Notes under the pieces: generated by a model
What the model saw: only the letters and a program-made list of their open reading frames with translations
Told to the model about the DNA's origin: nothing
Database searches by the model: none
Virus record (IMG/VR): IMGVR_UViG_3300031669_000001
Coordinates: 281,070 to 345,069 of that record
Length of the DNA: 64,000 nt
Strand: one strand, 5' to 3'
DNA from: a virus
In this document: piece after piece, positions 28,076 through 34,938 of the stretch
Numbering within the stretch: the stretch's first letter is position 1
Layout of the letters: each line of letters begins with the position of its first letter
Position numbers and translations under genes: made by a program

Positions 28076-28512
28076 GTGGCGATGACGTCTTTCGCGATGC
28101 GCGCAGCGAGTCCGCCGTCATAACGACCCTCGTATTTGAACTTTAGAATCTTGAGCATCTCACCCATTGGCTTATTGGCAACGTCGAAGCCATTCACCTT
28201 GACGATGTCGATCAGAATTTCACGAATCTTTTCTTCGGTGAGTTGTGCAGGCAGGAAAGAATTGATCAGCTCTTTTTCAGTCGTAGCATCAACGAAGCGC
28301 TCATCACCTTCTGCAAGTAGAGGAAGAATTTGATCGAGGTTCTTGATGAACTTCTTTATCACGGCAATTGTTTCTGCATCGGTCGTTTCGCGACCTTCGT
28401 TCTTACCAACCATAGTTGCTTCAGAAAGAAGTGTGATCAGAGAAGCTGCCTTCTTGGATTCGCGATTTTTGCGCGCTGTGATAGACGCGGCTTTAATGTC
28501 ATCGAGAATCAT
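28063..28512 (-). CDS. GatB/YqeY domain protein
   Basis: 149 residues matching the YqeY family layout: N-terminal helical IKAASITARKNRESKKAASL, central DLDQILPLLAEGDERFV, and C-terminal tail domain with GGLAARIAKDVI. YqeY resembles the tRNA-binding tail of the GatB amidotransferase subunit. In a phage rich in tRNA genes it may bind tRNA, though its biochemical role is unknown. Confidence 0.8.
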   Translation of the reverse strand: MILDDIKAASITARKNRESKKAASLITLLSEATMVGKNEGRETTDAETIAVIKKFIKNLDQILPLLAEGDERFVDATTEKELINSFLPAQLTEEKIREILIDIVKVNGFDVANKPMGEMLKILKFKYEGRYDGGLAARIAKDVIATWQS

Positions 28513-28700
28513 ATCGCGACAGCGTCTGCGTGAATCTTGCCAGGGAATTTTCCTGTTTGTGTGATGTGAATTCCGCGCTCTTTCAGCTCACGAGTCTTTT
28601 CAACCCATTGATGACGAAGGTTACGAGTGACGCGGGATTTGCCGTAGAGAATTTGAGATTGTTTGACAAGCGCTTTTATAGAGTTCATTTTCGTTCTCAT
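28509..28700 (-). CDS. hypothetical basic protein, 63 aa
   Basis: Very basic (Lys/Arg ~25%), short, possibly nucleic-acid binding. First gene after the early-type promoter at 28717-28745; overlaps the YqeY-like gene by four bases. Confidence 0.68.
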   Translation of the reverse strand: MRTKMNSIKALVKQSQILYGKSRVTRNLRHQWVEKTRELKERGIHITQTGKFPGKIHADAVAI

Positions 28701-28716
28701 CTAAATTAGATGAGCT

Positions 28717-28745
28717 ATTATAACACAGAGATCCAAAAAGTACAC
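28717..28745 (-). promoter_or_regulatory. early-type promoter (GTGTAC - 17 - TATAAT)
   Basis: Perfect family member: -10 TATAAT 28717-28722, -35 GTGTAC 28740-28745. Heads the operon 28700-25903. Confidence 0.78.
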
Positions 28746-28778
28746 AAGAAAAAGCCCCAGTCTCTTGGCGACTGAGGC
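28745..28778 (-). terminator. rho-independent terminator
   Basis: Minus-strand stem GCCTCAGTC/GACTGGGGC (nine pairs, one G-U) with loop GCCAAGA, followed by TTTTTCTT. Ends the DUF3175 operon just before the next promoter. Confidence 0.8.
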
Positions 28779-28810
28779 GCTGCCACGTTCCAAAGCCTTA
28801 GGCAAAGGAA

Positions 28811-29203
28811 CTATTTAAATACCGAGAGTGAAGCCTTTGCTTTTAGACCTTCATCGTTAGCGCTCTTGATGATCTTGTCGTTCTTCAAGACTACCACGTT
28901 AACTAGCTTGTACATCCCCTTCGACGCACCACTTTGATCGTGAACGCCATGAAATTCTTTACCGATATCCTTTACGTAGCTGTCATAGGCATTACCTGAG
29001 CTAGAGATGAAAGCGAAGCGATTCTTTTCATCAGGCTTCTTGCAGACTAGAATCGTATCTTCGCTATCTTTCCACTCTGAAGCTGCGGTGATAATATCTA
29101 CCGTACGACGACCGTAAAGTGCCATGGTGGCAGGAAGAATTACCCAATCACGAACTCCATAACGACGCTCGTTGAGAGTTAAAAGCTCTAGAAGTAAGTT
29201 CAT
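28811..29203 (-). CDS. hypothetical protein, 130 aa
   Basis: Beta-rich soluble protein starting MNLLLELLTLNE, similar in pattern to the first residues of the neighbouring DUF3175 protein and the nucleotidyltransferase. Overlaps the upstream gene by four bases. No domain recognised. Confidence 0.68.
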   Translation of the reverse strand: MNLLLELLTLNERRYGVRDWVILPATMALYGRRTVDIITAASEWKDSEDTILVCKKPDEKNRFAFISSSGNAYDSYVKDIGKEFHGVHDQSGASKGMYKLVNVVVLKNDKIIKSANDEGLKAKASLSVFK

Positions 29204-29694
29204 TTTGAAGCTTCCAGCGTTTCTAAGGCGCTCTTGAGAACAGCCTTACGATCAGCTGAAAGATTTTTACCTGCACGGTTGATGTAGAAGTTTAATGCAG
29301 ATACAGCACCCTTCTTATCAGCGTGAGATGACTTTAACCATTTAACGATAGCCGATGCAGAACCGTCAGCAAACAGTCCTTCTGGAGGATGCTTTTTGGT
29401 TTTAACGTCGCCAGACCACTTCAGCTCCATCAATTGTTCTAATGAAAGATCATCTTCCATGGATTCGTGAAGGCGCTTTTTAGCAGCTTCCAAAGTTGCC
29501 TTGCGATCAGCTGAGAGCTTCTTGCCGGCGCGGTTGATGTAGAAGTTGAGAGCGCCCATTGCGCTCTTAAGATCTTTGTGGGACGACTTCAACCAAGATG
29601 CGATCTCAGCAGCAGATCCAGTTGCAAAAAGATCTTCAGGTGGGTGCTTCTTTGTCTTGACGTCGCCAGACCATTTTAATTCGGATAGTAACAT
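29200..29694 (-). CDS. tandem DUF3175-like domain protein
   Basis: 164 residues made of two copies of one domain: ELKWSGDVKTKKHPPE...ALNFYINRAGKKLSADR (residues ~5-70) and again from ~90. Each copy matches DUF3175 (WS-V...FYINRAGKNLS-R). Single-domain versions occur in bacterial chromosomes, function unknown, possibly DNA-linked. Expressed from a late-type box with a good ribosome-binding site (AAGGAGAT). Confidence 0.78.
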   Translation of the reverse strand: MLLSELKWSGDVKTKKHPPEDLFATGSAAEIASWLKSSHKDLKSAMGALNFYINRAGKKLSADRKATLEAAKKRLHESMEDDLSLEQLMELKWSGDVKTKKHPPEGLFADGSASAIVKWLKSSHADKKGAVSALNFYINRAGKNLSADRKAVLKSALETLEASK

Positions 29695-29716
29695 GATGGT
29701 GATCTCCTTATGCGCT

Positions 29717-29724
29717 TATTTACT
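29717..29724 (-). promoter_or_regulatory. late-type promoter box AGTAAATA
   Basis: Minus-strand AGTAAATA followed by AGCGCATAAGGAGATCACC and the ATG at 29694. A diverged late-type box. Confidence 0.4.
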
Positions 29725-29749
29725 ATAGGGAGATCGAAACGCGAAAAAT

Positions 29750-30142
29750 TTACAGCAACTTAAGGTGCCCAGTTATCGCGTTAATCTTATCATTCTCTGC
29801 AGGACCAACAGAAATGCATGTATTGGTTGGAACTCCACTGAATTCTGTTAACCCACTATCAGTGATCAGCGAGCAGGTTATTCCAGCAGCTTTAGCCTTC
29901 TCTAATAGTTCAAGAAGCTCGGCTTCACTGTTAACACCGCAACAGATCTTCTTGAACACTCCTTTCATGAGCCACTCATCCATCTCAGGCGTAAGTGGGA
30001 TCATGAGGTAACGTGCTCCTCCATTGGCAACAAAAACACTTCCACTATCAACAACGGGTTTCATAGAAGCGTGAGAACCTTGGGCTACCATCTTACCCTT
30101 GCGCATGTTGAGGTCGGTCCTCATTACAATGACCTGTTTCAT
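29750..30142 (-). CDS. peptidyl-tRNA hydrolase, Pth2 type
   Basis: 130 residues. Matches the archaeal/eukaryotic-type Pth2 family end to end: KQVIVMRTDLNMRKGKMVAQ at the N-terminus (catalytic Lys and Asp), GSHAS, a DSGLTEFSG segment, TCISVGPAENDKIN, and ITGHLKLL at the C-terminus. It frees tRNAs from drop-off peptidyl-tRNA. Bacteria normally use the unrelated Pth1, so this is an unusual import. It fits with the tmRNA and tRNA genes nearby. Confidence 0.9.
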   Translation of the reverse strand: MKQVIVMRTDLNMRKGKMVAQGSHASMKPVVDSGSVFVANGGARYLMIPLTPEMDEWLMKGVFKKICCGVNSEAELLELLEKAKAAGITCSLITDSGLTEFSGVPTNTCISVGPAENDKINAITGHLKLL

Positions 30143-30453
30143 TCGTATGAATCTGCCTGTACGAGGATAACTTGGAATTGATTTTTACCAAGCTTGATGT
30201 TAACGCATGAATCACCAACTATCAGCTTTGTGCCGTCCCAACCTTTCTTGCGAAGTCTAACTCCACGCTGAATCTCATCCCAGCGCTCGCGTTTTTCCCT
30301 CACAAACTTTCTATTTCCTTCTCGGTTTATCTCGGCACTTTTCTCAGGATTCTTACGGCGCCAGCGAGCATTTGCTTTTCCACCCGGAGTTTCAGGACGT
30401 ATTTCGCCTTTACGAGGGCGGCCTTTTTTGTAGCCAGTAGGTTTGTAAGCCAT
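30139..30453 (-). CDS. basic hypothetical protein, 104 aa
   Basis: The N-terminal ~70 residues are Lys/Arg-rich with an AT-hook-like KKGRPRKGE motif and helical charged repeats (NPEKSAEINREGNRKF); the C-terminus is strand-like. Possibly DNA-binding. First gene after the promoter at 30484-30512, coupled to the Pth2 gene. Confidence 0.7.
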   Translation of the reverse strand: MAYKPTGYKKGRPRKGEIRPETPGGKANARWRRKNPEKSAEINREGNRKFVREKRERWDEIQRGVRLRKKGWDGTKLIVGDSCVNIKLGKNQFQVILVQADSYE

Positions 30454-30483
30454 TTTTGTACTTTCAAAAGAAATAGGGTGTTC

Positions 30484-30512
30484 ATTATATCATGAACACC
30501 CTACAGAGTAAA
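30484..30512 (-). promoter_or_regulatory. early-type promoter (TTTACT - 17 - TATAAT)
   Basis: TATAAT 30484-30489, TTTACT 30507-30512; drives the basic protein and Pth2. Confidence 0.7.
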
Positions 30513-30518
30513 ATTTAT

Positions 30519-30740
30519 TTACGGTTGAATGCGAAAGAATCTTACGTTGGTGAGAATTTGACCATTTGAGGTGCTGAACAAACTTCCATAACCTTCGTAA
30601 CGACAGTCTTTGAAGAGGGTTCTACCGTCTGTAATGACGGTGAATCTACTCTGTCTTTGACCGTGAACTCCATGTAGTTCAAAGTCAATTGGAGTTCCTA
30701 CTGGATATTCTTTGTCGATCTCTAGTATAATTTTTGTCAT
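30519..30740 (-). CDS. hypothetical protein, 73 aa
   Basis: Small beta-rich protein (KIILEIDKEYPVGTPIDFEL). Unrecognised. Lies four bases downstream of the spanin pair. Confidence 0.65.
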   Translation of the reverse strand: MTKIILEIDKEYPVGTPIDFELHGVHGQRQSRFTVITDGRTLFKDCRYEGYGSLFSTSNGQILTNVRFFRIQP

Positions 30741-30744
30741 TTTT

Positions 30745-31002
30745 TTATTCGCAGCTTTGAGCTACAGCTTCAAGTTGAGCTTCATAGCCTTTACGAATTT
30801 CTATCTCGGCTAAAGCTTTCTTCGTTTTGACGAAGACGTCATCCTTTACGTCACCGGTATCTGTCAAGGGCATGACAGGTTTAGGTGGCAAAGTTACCTT
30901 GCAAGGAACCGTAACTAAAACATTGTGATCGACTATTTGTGGTTTTGTAGTTCCACAACCCACCAAAAGTAAGGCGGCTAGTATGGTTATAAGTTTCATC
31001 AT
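30745..31002 (-). CDS. Rz1-like outer-membrane spanin lipoprotein
   Basis: 85 residues with lipoprotein signal MMKLITILAALLLVGC (lipobox LVGC), a Pro-rich stretch (TLPPKPVMPL) and helical C-terminus. It starts in a 4-base overlap with the Rz-like gene, the usual arrangement for two-component spanins. It would link to the inner-membrane spanin and fuse membranes at lysis. Confidence 0.82.
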   Translation of the reverse strand: MMKLITILAALLLVGCGTTKPQIVDHNVLVTVPCKVTLPPKPVMPLTDTGDVKDDVFVKTKKALAEIEIRKGYEAQLEAVAQSCE

Positions 31003-31391
31003 TTTGCTCCTGTGATGTAGTCATTGTACAGAAGATTAGCTGACACACATAAATTCGCTGGAGCTGTAGCTTGAGCTAATAGAATGTCTTGAGCTTTTTT
31101 GCTGTAGTATTTGACTTTTGCATCTGCTGCAGCGAGCGCAACTTTTGCAGCTGCTTCTCTACTTGCTGCATCTGCTGCTAACTTTGCGATAGCGTCAGAG
31201 TCAGCTCTGATTTTCAGAACGAGGCCGTCATTCTGAGATTGAAGCACCGCGGTCGCAGTTACTTGTTGTGTGTATTGCTTGTGATAGTAGTATGTACCAC
31301 CACTCAATGCAGCGATCAAAAGCATGACCGCCAAGCCGATGTAAAGTGAAGTTGATCCACCAGCGAAAAATCCGAATAGCTTGCTGAACAT
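30999..31391 (-). CDS. Rz-like inner-membrane spanin
   Basis: 130 residues from ATG 31391 (GGGAG upstream; an earlier in-frame start lacks one). N-terminal membrane segment at ~15-38 (LYIGLAVMLLIAALSG), then a long Ala-rich helix and a C-terminal segment LCVSANLLYNDYITG typical of phage Rz proteins. An exact late-type TATAAATA lies upstream, consistent with lysis timing. Confidence 0.82.
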   Translation of the reverse strand: MFSKLFGFFAGGSTSLYIGLAVMLLIAALSGGTYYYHKQYTQQVTATAVLQSQNDGLVLKIRADSDAIAKLAADAASREAAAKVALAAADAKVKYYSKKAQDILLAQATAPANLCVSANLLYNDYITGAK

Positions 31392-31418
31392 TTTAGTCTC
31401 CCTATAATATAGCAAGAC

Positions 31419-31426
31419 TATTTATA
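31419..31426 (-). promoter_or_regulatory. late-type promoter TATAAATA
   Basis: Exact T4-late-like box, 28 bases upstream of the Rz-like ATG. It lies between the tRNA cluster and the lysis genes. Confidence 0.65.
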
Positions 31427-31431
31427 CGCTT

Positions 31432-31565
31432 TGGTTGTGAAGGTAGGGATCCAACCTACATCTACTGACCCATGGAATCAGCGCTTTTAAGATCTGTATC
31501 TCGGCTACATCGTAACGGATTTTTACCGTTACTCTCTTTTTGTCGGTCACTTTAAGCTACTTCAC
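31432..31565 (-). tRNA. aberrant tRNA-like gene (possible Leu-UAA) with extra hairpin
   Basis: 134 nt, abutting the next element. Acceptor GTGAAG/CTTCAC, T-arm GTAGG-TTGGATC-CCTAC (T-loop lacks the usual C56) and an encoded CCA. A loop CTTAAAA suggests anticodon UAA, but its flanking stem pairs poorly, and a variable-arm-like CTGA...TCAG follows. An extra perfect hairpin GTAACGG-TAAAAAT-CCGTTAC sits in the 5' half. Either a decayed tRNA or an unusual structured tRNA-like RNA. Confidence 0.5.
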
Positions 31566-31615
31566 TGGTGCGCTCGGGGAGACTCGAACTCCCACATACT
31601 TCTCCGTTAACGCGT
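31566..31615 (-). tRNA. 3' remnant of a tRNA
   Basis: Normal T-arm GGGAG-TTCGAGT-CTCCC, acceptor CGAGCGC, A and encoded CCA. The matching 5' strand GCGCTCG is absent; its place is taken by the 3' end of the HNH gene. The 5' half was probably lost when the endonuclease gene arrived. Confidence 0.55.
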
Positions 31616-32122
31616 TGATCCAATCTCCTCGAGAAGTTCTTGTAACGTGATAGATGATTTACTACTCTTCGAGGCATTTGCCTTGTGTGGAATAAACTCA
31701 CAGTTTGCAGGATGAGAGATAATCCTCGGATCTATTTGATTCTTGAATCCAAAATCTATTGATAGTCTGTGATCTCTAACGACTCCGCTAGGATTCGTCT
31801 TCCTTGAATACATTCCATACTTTACTAATAGATCATAACCTTTGATAGTTTCGATTATGCCTGCCAAATTGAAAGTGCATTGCTCTTGATAGATCATCTT
31901 TTTCAATTTTGCTTCGTCGGTAACTTTGCGTTTACCGAGTTTTGTTTCTGACATACTTTGAATTCTGGGGTGACTTTCTTTCGTGAGACCTTTTGACCAA
32001 GTAGTTTTCCCTTTATTTGGAGAAGGTATAGGTTGAAGCCCATTTCGATGAATCAGACACCACCGATAATGAGCGTTCAAAGATTGAGCATTTGGGAAGT
32101 CTCGTTCACATTTACATTTCAT
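31607..32122 (-). CDS. HNH homing-type endonuclease, start codon overlaps tRNA CCA
   Basis: 171 residues. N-terminal zinc-finger-like CKCERDF...HYRWCLIH, NUMOD-like linker (ETKLGKRKVTDEAK) and an HNH nuclease: RDHRLSIDFGFKN then HPANCEFIPHKAN. Likely a site-specific, mobile endonuclease. The A of its ATG is the terminal A of the CCA of tRNA-Leu(GAG), so translation has no normal ribosome-binding site. Its C-terminus runs into a tRNA remnant. Confidence 0.85.
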   Translation of the reverse strand: MKCKCERDFPNAQSLNAHYRWCLIHRNGLQPIPSPNKGKTTWSKGLTKESHPRIQSMSETKLGKRKVTDEAKLKKMIYQEQCTFNLAGIIETIKGYDLLVKYGMYSRKTNPSGVVRDHRLSIDFGFKNQIDPRIISHPANCEFIPHKANASKSSKSSITLQELLEEIGSTR

Positions 32123-32207
32123 GGTGCGACTGGGGAGAGTCGAACTCCCATGCCTTTCGGCACACGGACCTCAACCGTGCGCGGCTACCAATTACGCCAC
32201 AGTCGCA
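32122..32207 (-). tRNA. tRNA-Leu(GAG)
   Basis: Complete cloverleaf: acceptor TGCGACT, anticodon arm CACGG-TTGAGGT-CCGTG, long variable arm TGCCGAAAGGCA, T-arm GGGAG-TTCGACT-CTCCC, encoded CCA. Class II, as expected for Leu. Confidence 0.9.
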
Positions 32208-32208
32208 T

Positions 32209-32508
32209 TTAGTCTTTTTTACGCCTTATAAACGTTAAGTTACTAAGCAAGATAGCTCTTTCATAATCATCTGGACCTCCAACAAGAATTGAAGTACTAG
32301 ACATTGGATCGACTTTTACTATAGCTTCATCACCATTTTTACCGTGATAGAGATATAAAACGTCACCTTCAATCTTTCCTCCAGAAGATGATTTTGGAAC
32401 TTTTATGAACGTTAATTCACCAACCTCCGGCAAAAATTCATCATCAGTTTGAACTCTATCATATATTTTCGCTTCTTCACCGCCAGCATAAGGACCAAAA
32501 TAATTCAT
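32209..32508 (-). CDS. hypothetical protein, 99 aa
   Basis: Beta-rich small protein (LTFIKVPKSSSGGKIEGDVLY), possibly an SH3-like fold, but not recognised. It ends two bases before the tRNA-Leu 5' end. Confidence 0.68.
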   Translation of the reverse strand: MNYFGPYAGGEEAKIYDRVQTDDEFLPEVGELTFIKVPKSSSGGKIEGDVLYLYHGKNGDEAIVKVDPMSSTSILVGGPDDYERAILLSNLTFIRRKKD

Positions 32509-32521
32509 TTATGATTTCCTT

Positions 32522-32698
32522 CTAATGTGTTACATTCCAGTAGATCCTAAATCCAGCAATTGATCTTCCAGCTACAAACACGATGGTCACATAAGGAGCT
32601 TGATCACGCAACTTACGATCTATCTGAATCGTCGGCAGTGACCAAGCCTCTGGAACGTAAGCGGTCTGTTTTGAAGTTATCTTTTGAAACTCTATCAT
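32522..32698 (-). CDS. hypothetical protein, 58 aa
   Basis: ATG at 32698 directly abuts the bS21 stop; TAG at 32522. Sequence starts MIEFQKITSKQ and has alternating strands. Not recognised; coupling to bS21 supports it. Confidence 0.6.
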   Translation of the reverse strand: MIEFQKITSKQTAYVPEAWSLPTIQIDRKLRDQAPYVTIVFVAGRSIAGFRIYWNVTH

Positions 32699-32911
32699 TT
32701 AGTACAACTTTGGAGGCAACAGATTCGTTGCAAGACGCTTTTGATGGCGCTTCACTGCAGATGCATGCTTGCGCTTGCGTTCTGTTGTTGGCTTCTCATA
32801 AGCTTCACGATCTCTAAGTTCATTCAGCAATCCTGTCTTCTCGACAGCTCGTTTGAACCTGCGCATTGCAGACTCAAACGATTCATGTTCTTTCACATAA
32901 ATTTTTGTCAT
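32699..32911 (-). CDS. rpsU: ribosomal protein bS21
   Basis: 70 residues aligning along the whole length with bacterial S21: [20 protein letters not shown], then [20 protein letters not shown] and a C-terminal LPPKLY. S21 sits near the anti-Shine-Dalgarno end of 16S rRNA and affects initiation. A phage copy may be assembled into host ribosomes and favour phage mRNAs. It overlaps the upstream gene stop and lies in the tRNA cluster. Confidence 0.94.
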   Translation of the reverse strand: MTKIYVKEHESFESAMRRFKRAVEKTGLLNELRDREAYEKPTTERKRKHASAVKRHQKRLATNLLPPKLY

Positions 32912-33250
32912 TTATTCTCCAGTTACGCTTGGATAATCAGCATCGATCATGTCCAGATACGCTAGCGGGCTCATGCCTGGTTCCAAGATCTTGATGTTTG
33001 TGAATCCATTTTCTTCGGTGATCAGTGAATCTTTTTCGTCAATAGAACCACGAAACTTGCCATCACCTTTCTTATGCATGAGCTTTCCCTTTGGACCAGA
33101 GTCAGAGGGATCTACGGAACCCCATTGACGATGCGGATCGCCCATAGGTTCAACAAAGTATTTCTTGCCTGTACGAGGTGAATGATAGATGAAGCGACCC
33201 GTCTCATCAGTATGAGTGAGGAACTTTGTTACAATCTTGGGGTCAATCAT
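32912..33250 (-). CDS. hypothetical protein, 112 aa
   Basis: I start it at ATG 33250 (MIDPKIVTKF), which has GGAGAAGAAAA upstream. A longer frame with a CKHGVPYRARCEAC motif reaches 33337 but overlaps the tRNA-like element. Charged, strand-rich. Unrecognised. Confidence 0.65.
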   Translation of the reverse strand: MIDPKIVTKFLTHTDETGRFIYHSPRTGKKYFVEPMGDPHRQWGSVDPSDSGPKGKLMHKKGDGKFRGSIDEKDSLITEENGFTNIKILEPGMSPLAYLDMIDADYPSVTGE

Positions 33251-33312
33251 TTTTCTTCTCCATATATCTTCTTCCAAGCAAGCTTCGCAGCGAGCGCGGT
33301 AAGGTACTCCAT
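33247..33312 (-). CDS. possible 21-aa peptide
   Basis: Frame MEYLTALAAKLAWKKIYGEEK has GGAAG upstream and overlaps the next start by ATGA. An amphipathic helix. Weak evidence. Confidence 0.3.
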   Translation of the reverse strand: MEYLTALAAKLAWKKIYGEEK

Positions 33313-33338
33313 GTTTACAACTTCCAGTATCTTCCATA

Positions 33339-33463
33339 GGTGCAACGTGAGAGGACTCGAACCTCCATACTCTCCAAGTTCTTGGTTTCCCAAGGTAGTC
33401 GGATCGAACCGACGGTCTCCGGCACCGATTGGGCCGTGCCTACCCCATTGCAGGACCACGTTA
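33339..33463 (-). tRNA. composite tRNA-like element with two T-arms
   Basis: Outer acceptor pairs GTAACGT at the 5' end with ACGTTGC at the 3' end, and there is a canonical T-arm GGAGG-TTCGAGT-CCTCT. Inside lie a second T-arm-like hairpin (GTCGG-TTCGATC-CGAC), a GNRA hairpin CTTGG-GAAA-CCAAG and an arm GGCAC...GTGCC with a 10-nt loop. No normal anticodon arm fits. It may be a fused tRNA pair or the 3' domain of the structured RNA next to it. Confidence 0.45.
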
Positions 33464-34145
33464 CATAGAATATACCATTAGAGCTGAAGCCAATCGGCAG
33501 ATACCTCTCTCTGTTTTCAGGTTCTTTCCACGGTCTATTCAAGAGCCAATCGAATTCGCGCTTATAGTAACCAATATATCTCCTGGCGGAAGATGGAGCA
33601 ATTGAAGCCCAACCTGTTTCCAGGTCGATCTGTTTTCGAGGCAGTCCCGGCACGCCTGTCCGGTTCATCTTCCGTGGCCAGAGGTGGTCATCCTCTGGAT
33701 GTTGCGATCTATGGGTTAGGTCTGACGAAACCTCTAAGACTCTTCTCGCGGCCCTAGTTACGTCCTGCCCCTAGCTTTGACGTTATCTTGGCATTTCCCC
33801 GGCGGGAACGGAACAACTACTGGATCTAATCCTTCACGAGTTATGCGAGTAGTACGCAATACCGTATATCGTTGCCGTGATCCACGACGGAGGTACAGTC
33901 ATCGGCTCCTCAGGTATGTCTTTGATGATGTTGCCAAGCTCGCTCTTGTACCGCCGTTCGGCCTTGAAAACGAAACCTATAGCTCAATCAAACAACACTA
34001 AGCATCCTGAACTACTACAACACTAGATTAAAGAGTGAATCTGCAGATTCGCTGCCCGACACAGTAACATCAGGGGCTGTACCGAGCAATCTTCAAACAT
34101 CATGTTATGGTTGACTGCGAGGGATTCAACCTCTACGCAATCAAT
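33464..34145 (-). ncRNA. candidate large structured non-coding RNA (~0.68 kb) in the tRNA cluster
   Basis: A long stretch without a convincing gene, more GC-rich than its surroundings. The minus strand holds strong hairpins: CCAGAGG...CCTCTGG, ACCTG-GAAA-CAGGT with a GNRA tetraloop, GAATCTGCAGATTC, and a T-arm-like GAGG-TTGAATC-CCTC followed by ACCA near 34110. One open frame (ending IGYYKREFDWLLNR and beyond) exists in part of it but lacks a good start. Location in a phage tRNA cluster, size and GNRA loops recall GOLLD/ROOL-class RNAs. That link is inference. Confidence 0.4.
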
Positions 34146-34208
34146 TGAGCAGCAAAATTAATGACCTTTGCTTTTATCACTGGGACGGTCAGGCAGGGAC
34201 TCAAATTC
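34146..34208 (-). repeat. ~62-nt repeated structured spacer, copy 1
   Basis: Shares a core (TGACCGTCCCAGTGATAAAA then GCAAAGGTC) with 36741-36804. Outer stem here is TTGAG/CTCAA; in the other copy it is TAGAG/CTCTA, so paired bases changed together. Confidence 0.65.
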
Positions 34209-34232
34209 TTATTTAATCGAAGCAGCTTCGTC

Positions 34233-34508
34233 TTAGTAATGCTCGCGAGTTACGCTGTACTGCTTTTTTGCTTCTGGGTTAGGAACGCGTTCACCTTCAG
34301 GATTTTCTTCGGTTACATTGATAACCATCGTGAAGTATTCTTCTTCTTTTTGTTTCTTCAACGCATTTGCTTCTCCAACCGTCAAGCATTGTTTCGGACC
34401 GAAAACATATTTGCTACACTTTTTATCCATATCAATGGTTGGATTGCCGTTACGATCTTGTGGACCGTCAGGATGCAATTGCATTACTGATACATGGTAA
34501 GTTGCCAT
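34233..34508 (-). CDS. hypothetical protein, 91 aa
   Basis: Small soluble protein with a charged middle (ANALKKQKEEEYFTMVINV). Unrecognised. Directly downstream of an early-type promoter. Confidence 0.7.
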   Translation of the reverse strand: MATYHVSVMQLHPDGPQDRNGNPTIDMDKKCSKYVFGPKQCLTVGEANALKKQKEEEYFTMVINVTEENPEGERVPNPEAKKQYSVTREHY

Positions 34509-34541
34509 TGTTGTGTACTTTCATGTGTAGTTGAGATGATC

Positions 34542-34570
34542 ATTATAACACAAAGAACAAAAAAGTACAC
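34542..34570 (-). promoter_or_regulatory. early-type promoter (GTGTAC - 17 - TATAAT)
   Basis: TATAAT 34542-34547, GTGTAC 34565-34570; just downstream of the tRNA at 34577. Confidence 0.78.
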
Positions 34571-34576
34571 ATCATT

Positions 34577-34654
34577 TGGTGCGAGTGGAGGGATTCGAAC
34601 CCACACTGTACGACTTCTAAAGCCGTTGCCTCCTACCAATTGCGCTACACTCGC
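34577..34654 (-). tRNA. tRNA with anticodon UAG and short variable loop
   Basis: Acceptor GCGAGTG/CACTCGC, anticodon arm ACGGC-TTTAGAA-GTCGT, T-loop TTCGAAT (one mismatch in the T-stem), encoded CCA. UAG reads CUA/CUG (Leu), but the variable loop is only ~5 nt, unlike the class II tRNA-Leu(UAG) at 36562. It shares a D-arm and variable loop with the CAA tRNA at 38185. Confidence 0.75.
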
Positions 34655-34744
34655 GGCAGAGAATACCAGAATCGAACTGGAAGCCCTCGCGGGCTCACAT
34701 CGCTTTCCAAGCGAGCCTTGTCGACCAGACAAGGATTATTCTCT
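34655..34744 (-). tRNA. tRNA-Ser(GGA)
   Basis: Acceptor AGAGAAT/ATTCTCT, anticodon loop TTGGAAA, long variable arm GAGCCC-GCGA-GGGCTT, T-arm CCAG-TTCGATT-CTGG, discriminator G. Abuts the next tRNA. Confidence 0.9.
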
Positions 34745-34766
34745 ATTTGTTGTTCCTTAGTAAGCA

Positions 34767-34852
34767 TGGTGGGTGTGAGAGGATTCGAACCTTTCAATGC
34801 TTGCGCGCCGGCATATTGGCCGGTGGGAATCACCATTTCCCCTAGACTACCC
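34767..34852 (-). tRNA. tRNA-like gene, isotype unclear
   Basis: T-arm AAAGG-TTCGAAT-CCTCT and encoded CCA are canonical. The acceptor pairs over only four or five positions, GGGAA-ATGGTGA-TTCCC could be an anticodon arm (GGU) but is too close to the 5' end, and CCGGC-CAATAT-GCCGG forms another arm with a 6-nt loop. Degenerate or unusually folded. Confidence 0.5.
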
Positions 34853-34853
34853 A

Positions 34854-34937
34854 TGGTGCCGCCGAAGGGATTCGAACCCTCAATGGCCGAAGCTCTCAAC
34901 CTCGTAACTGTGCCAGATTTGTATTAGCCACAGCGGC
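34854..34937 (-). tRNA. tRNA, probable anticodon GAG (Leu), atypical D-arm
   Basis: Acceptor GCCGCTG/CGGCGGC, arm CGAGG-TTGAGAG-CTTCG, T-arm GAGGG-TTCGAAT-CCCTT, encoded CCA. The stretch between acceptor and anticodon arm is about six bases too long; GTG...CAC pairs there as in 36656-36739. Variable loop short. Confidence 0.6.
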
Positions 34938-34938
34938 A

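Noticed and set aside
31432-31565. Group I intron in the tRNA-like gene
   Set aside because: Too short and without P/Q/R/S-type core sequences; described as a hairpin insertion instead.
33315-33668. 117-aa frame on the minus strand in the structured region
   Set aside because: Part of it looks protein-like, but it lacks a ribosome-binding site, crosses the tRNA-like element and overlaps strong hairpins. Kept only as a caveat to the RNA interpretation.
34645-34899. Open frames across the tRNA genes at 34.6-34.9 kb
   Set aside because: They run through several intact tRNA genes in both directions and have no ribosome-binding sites.
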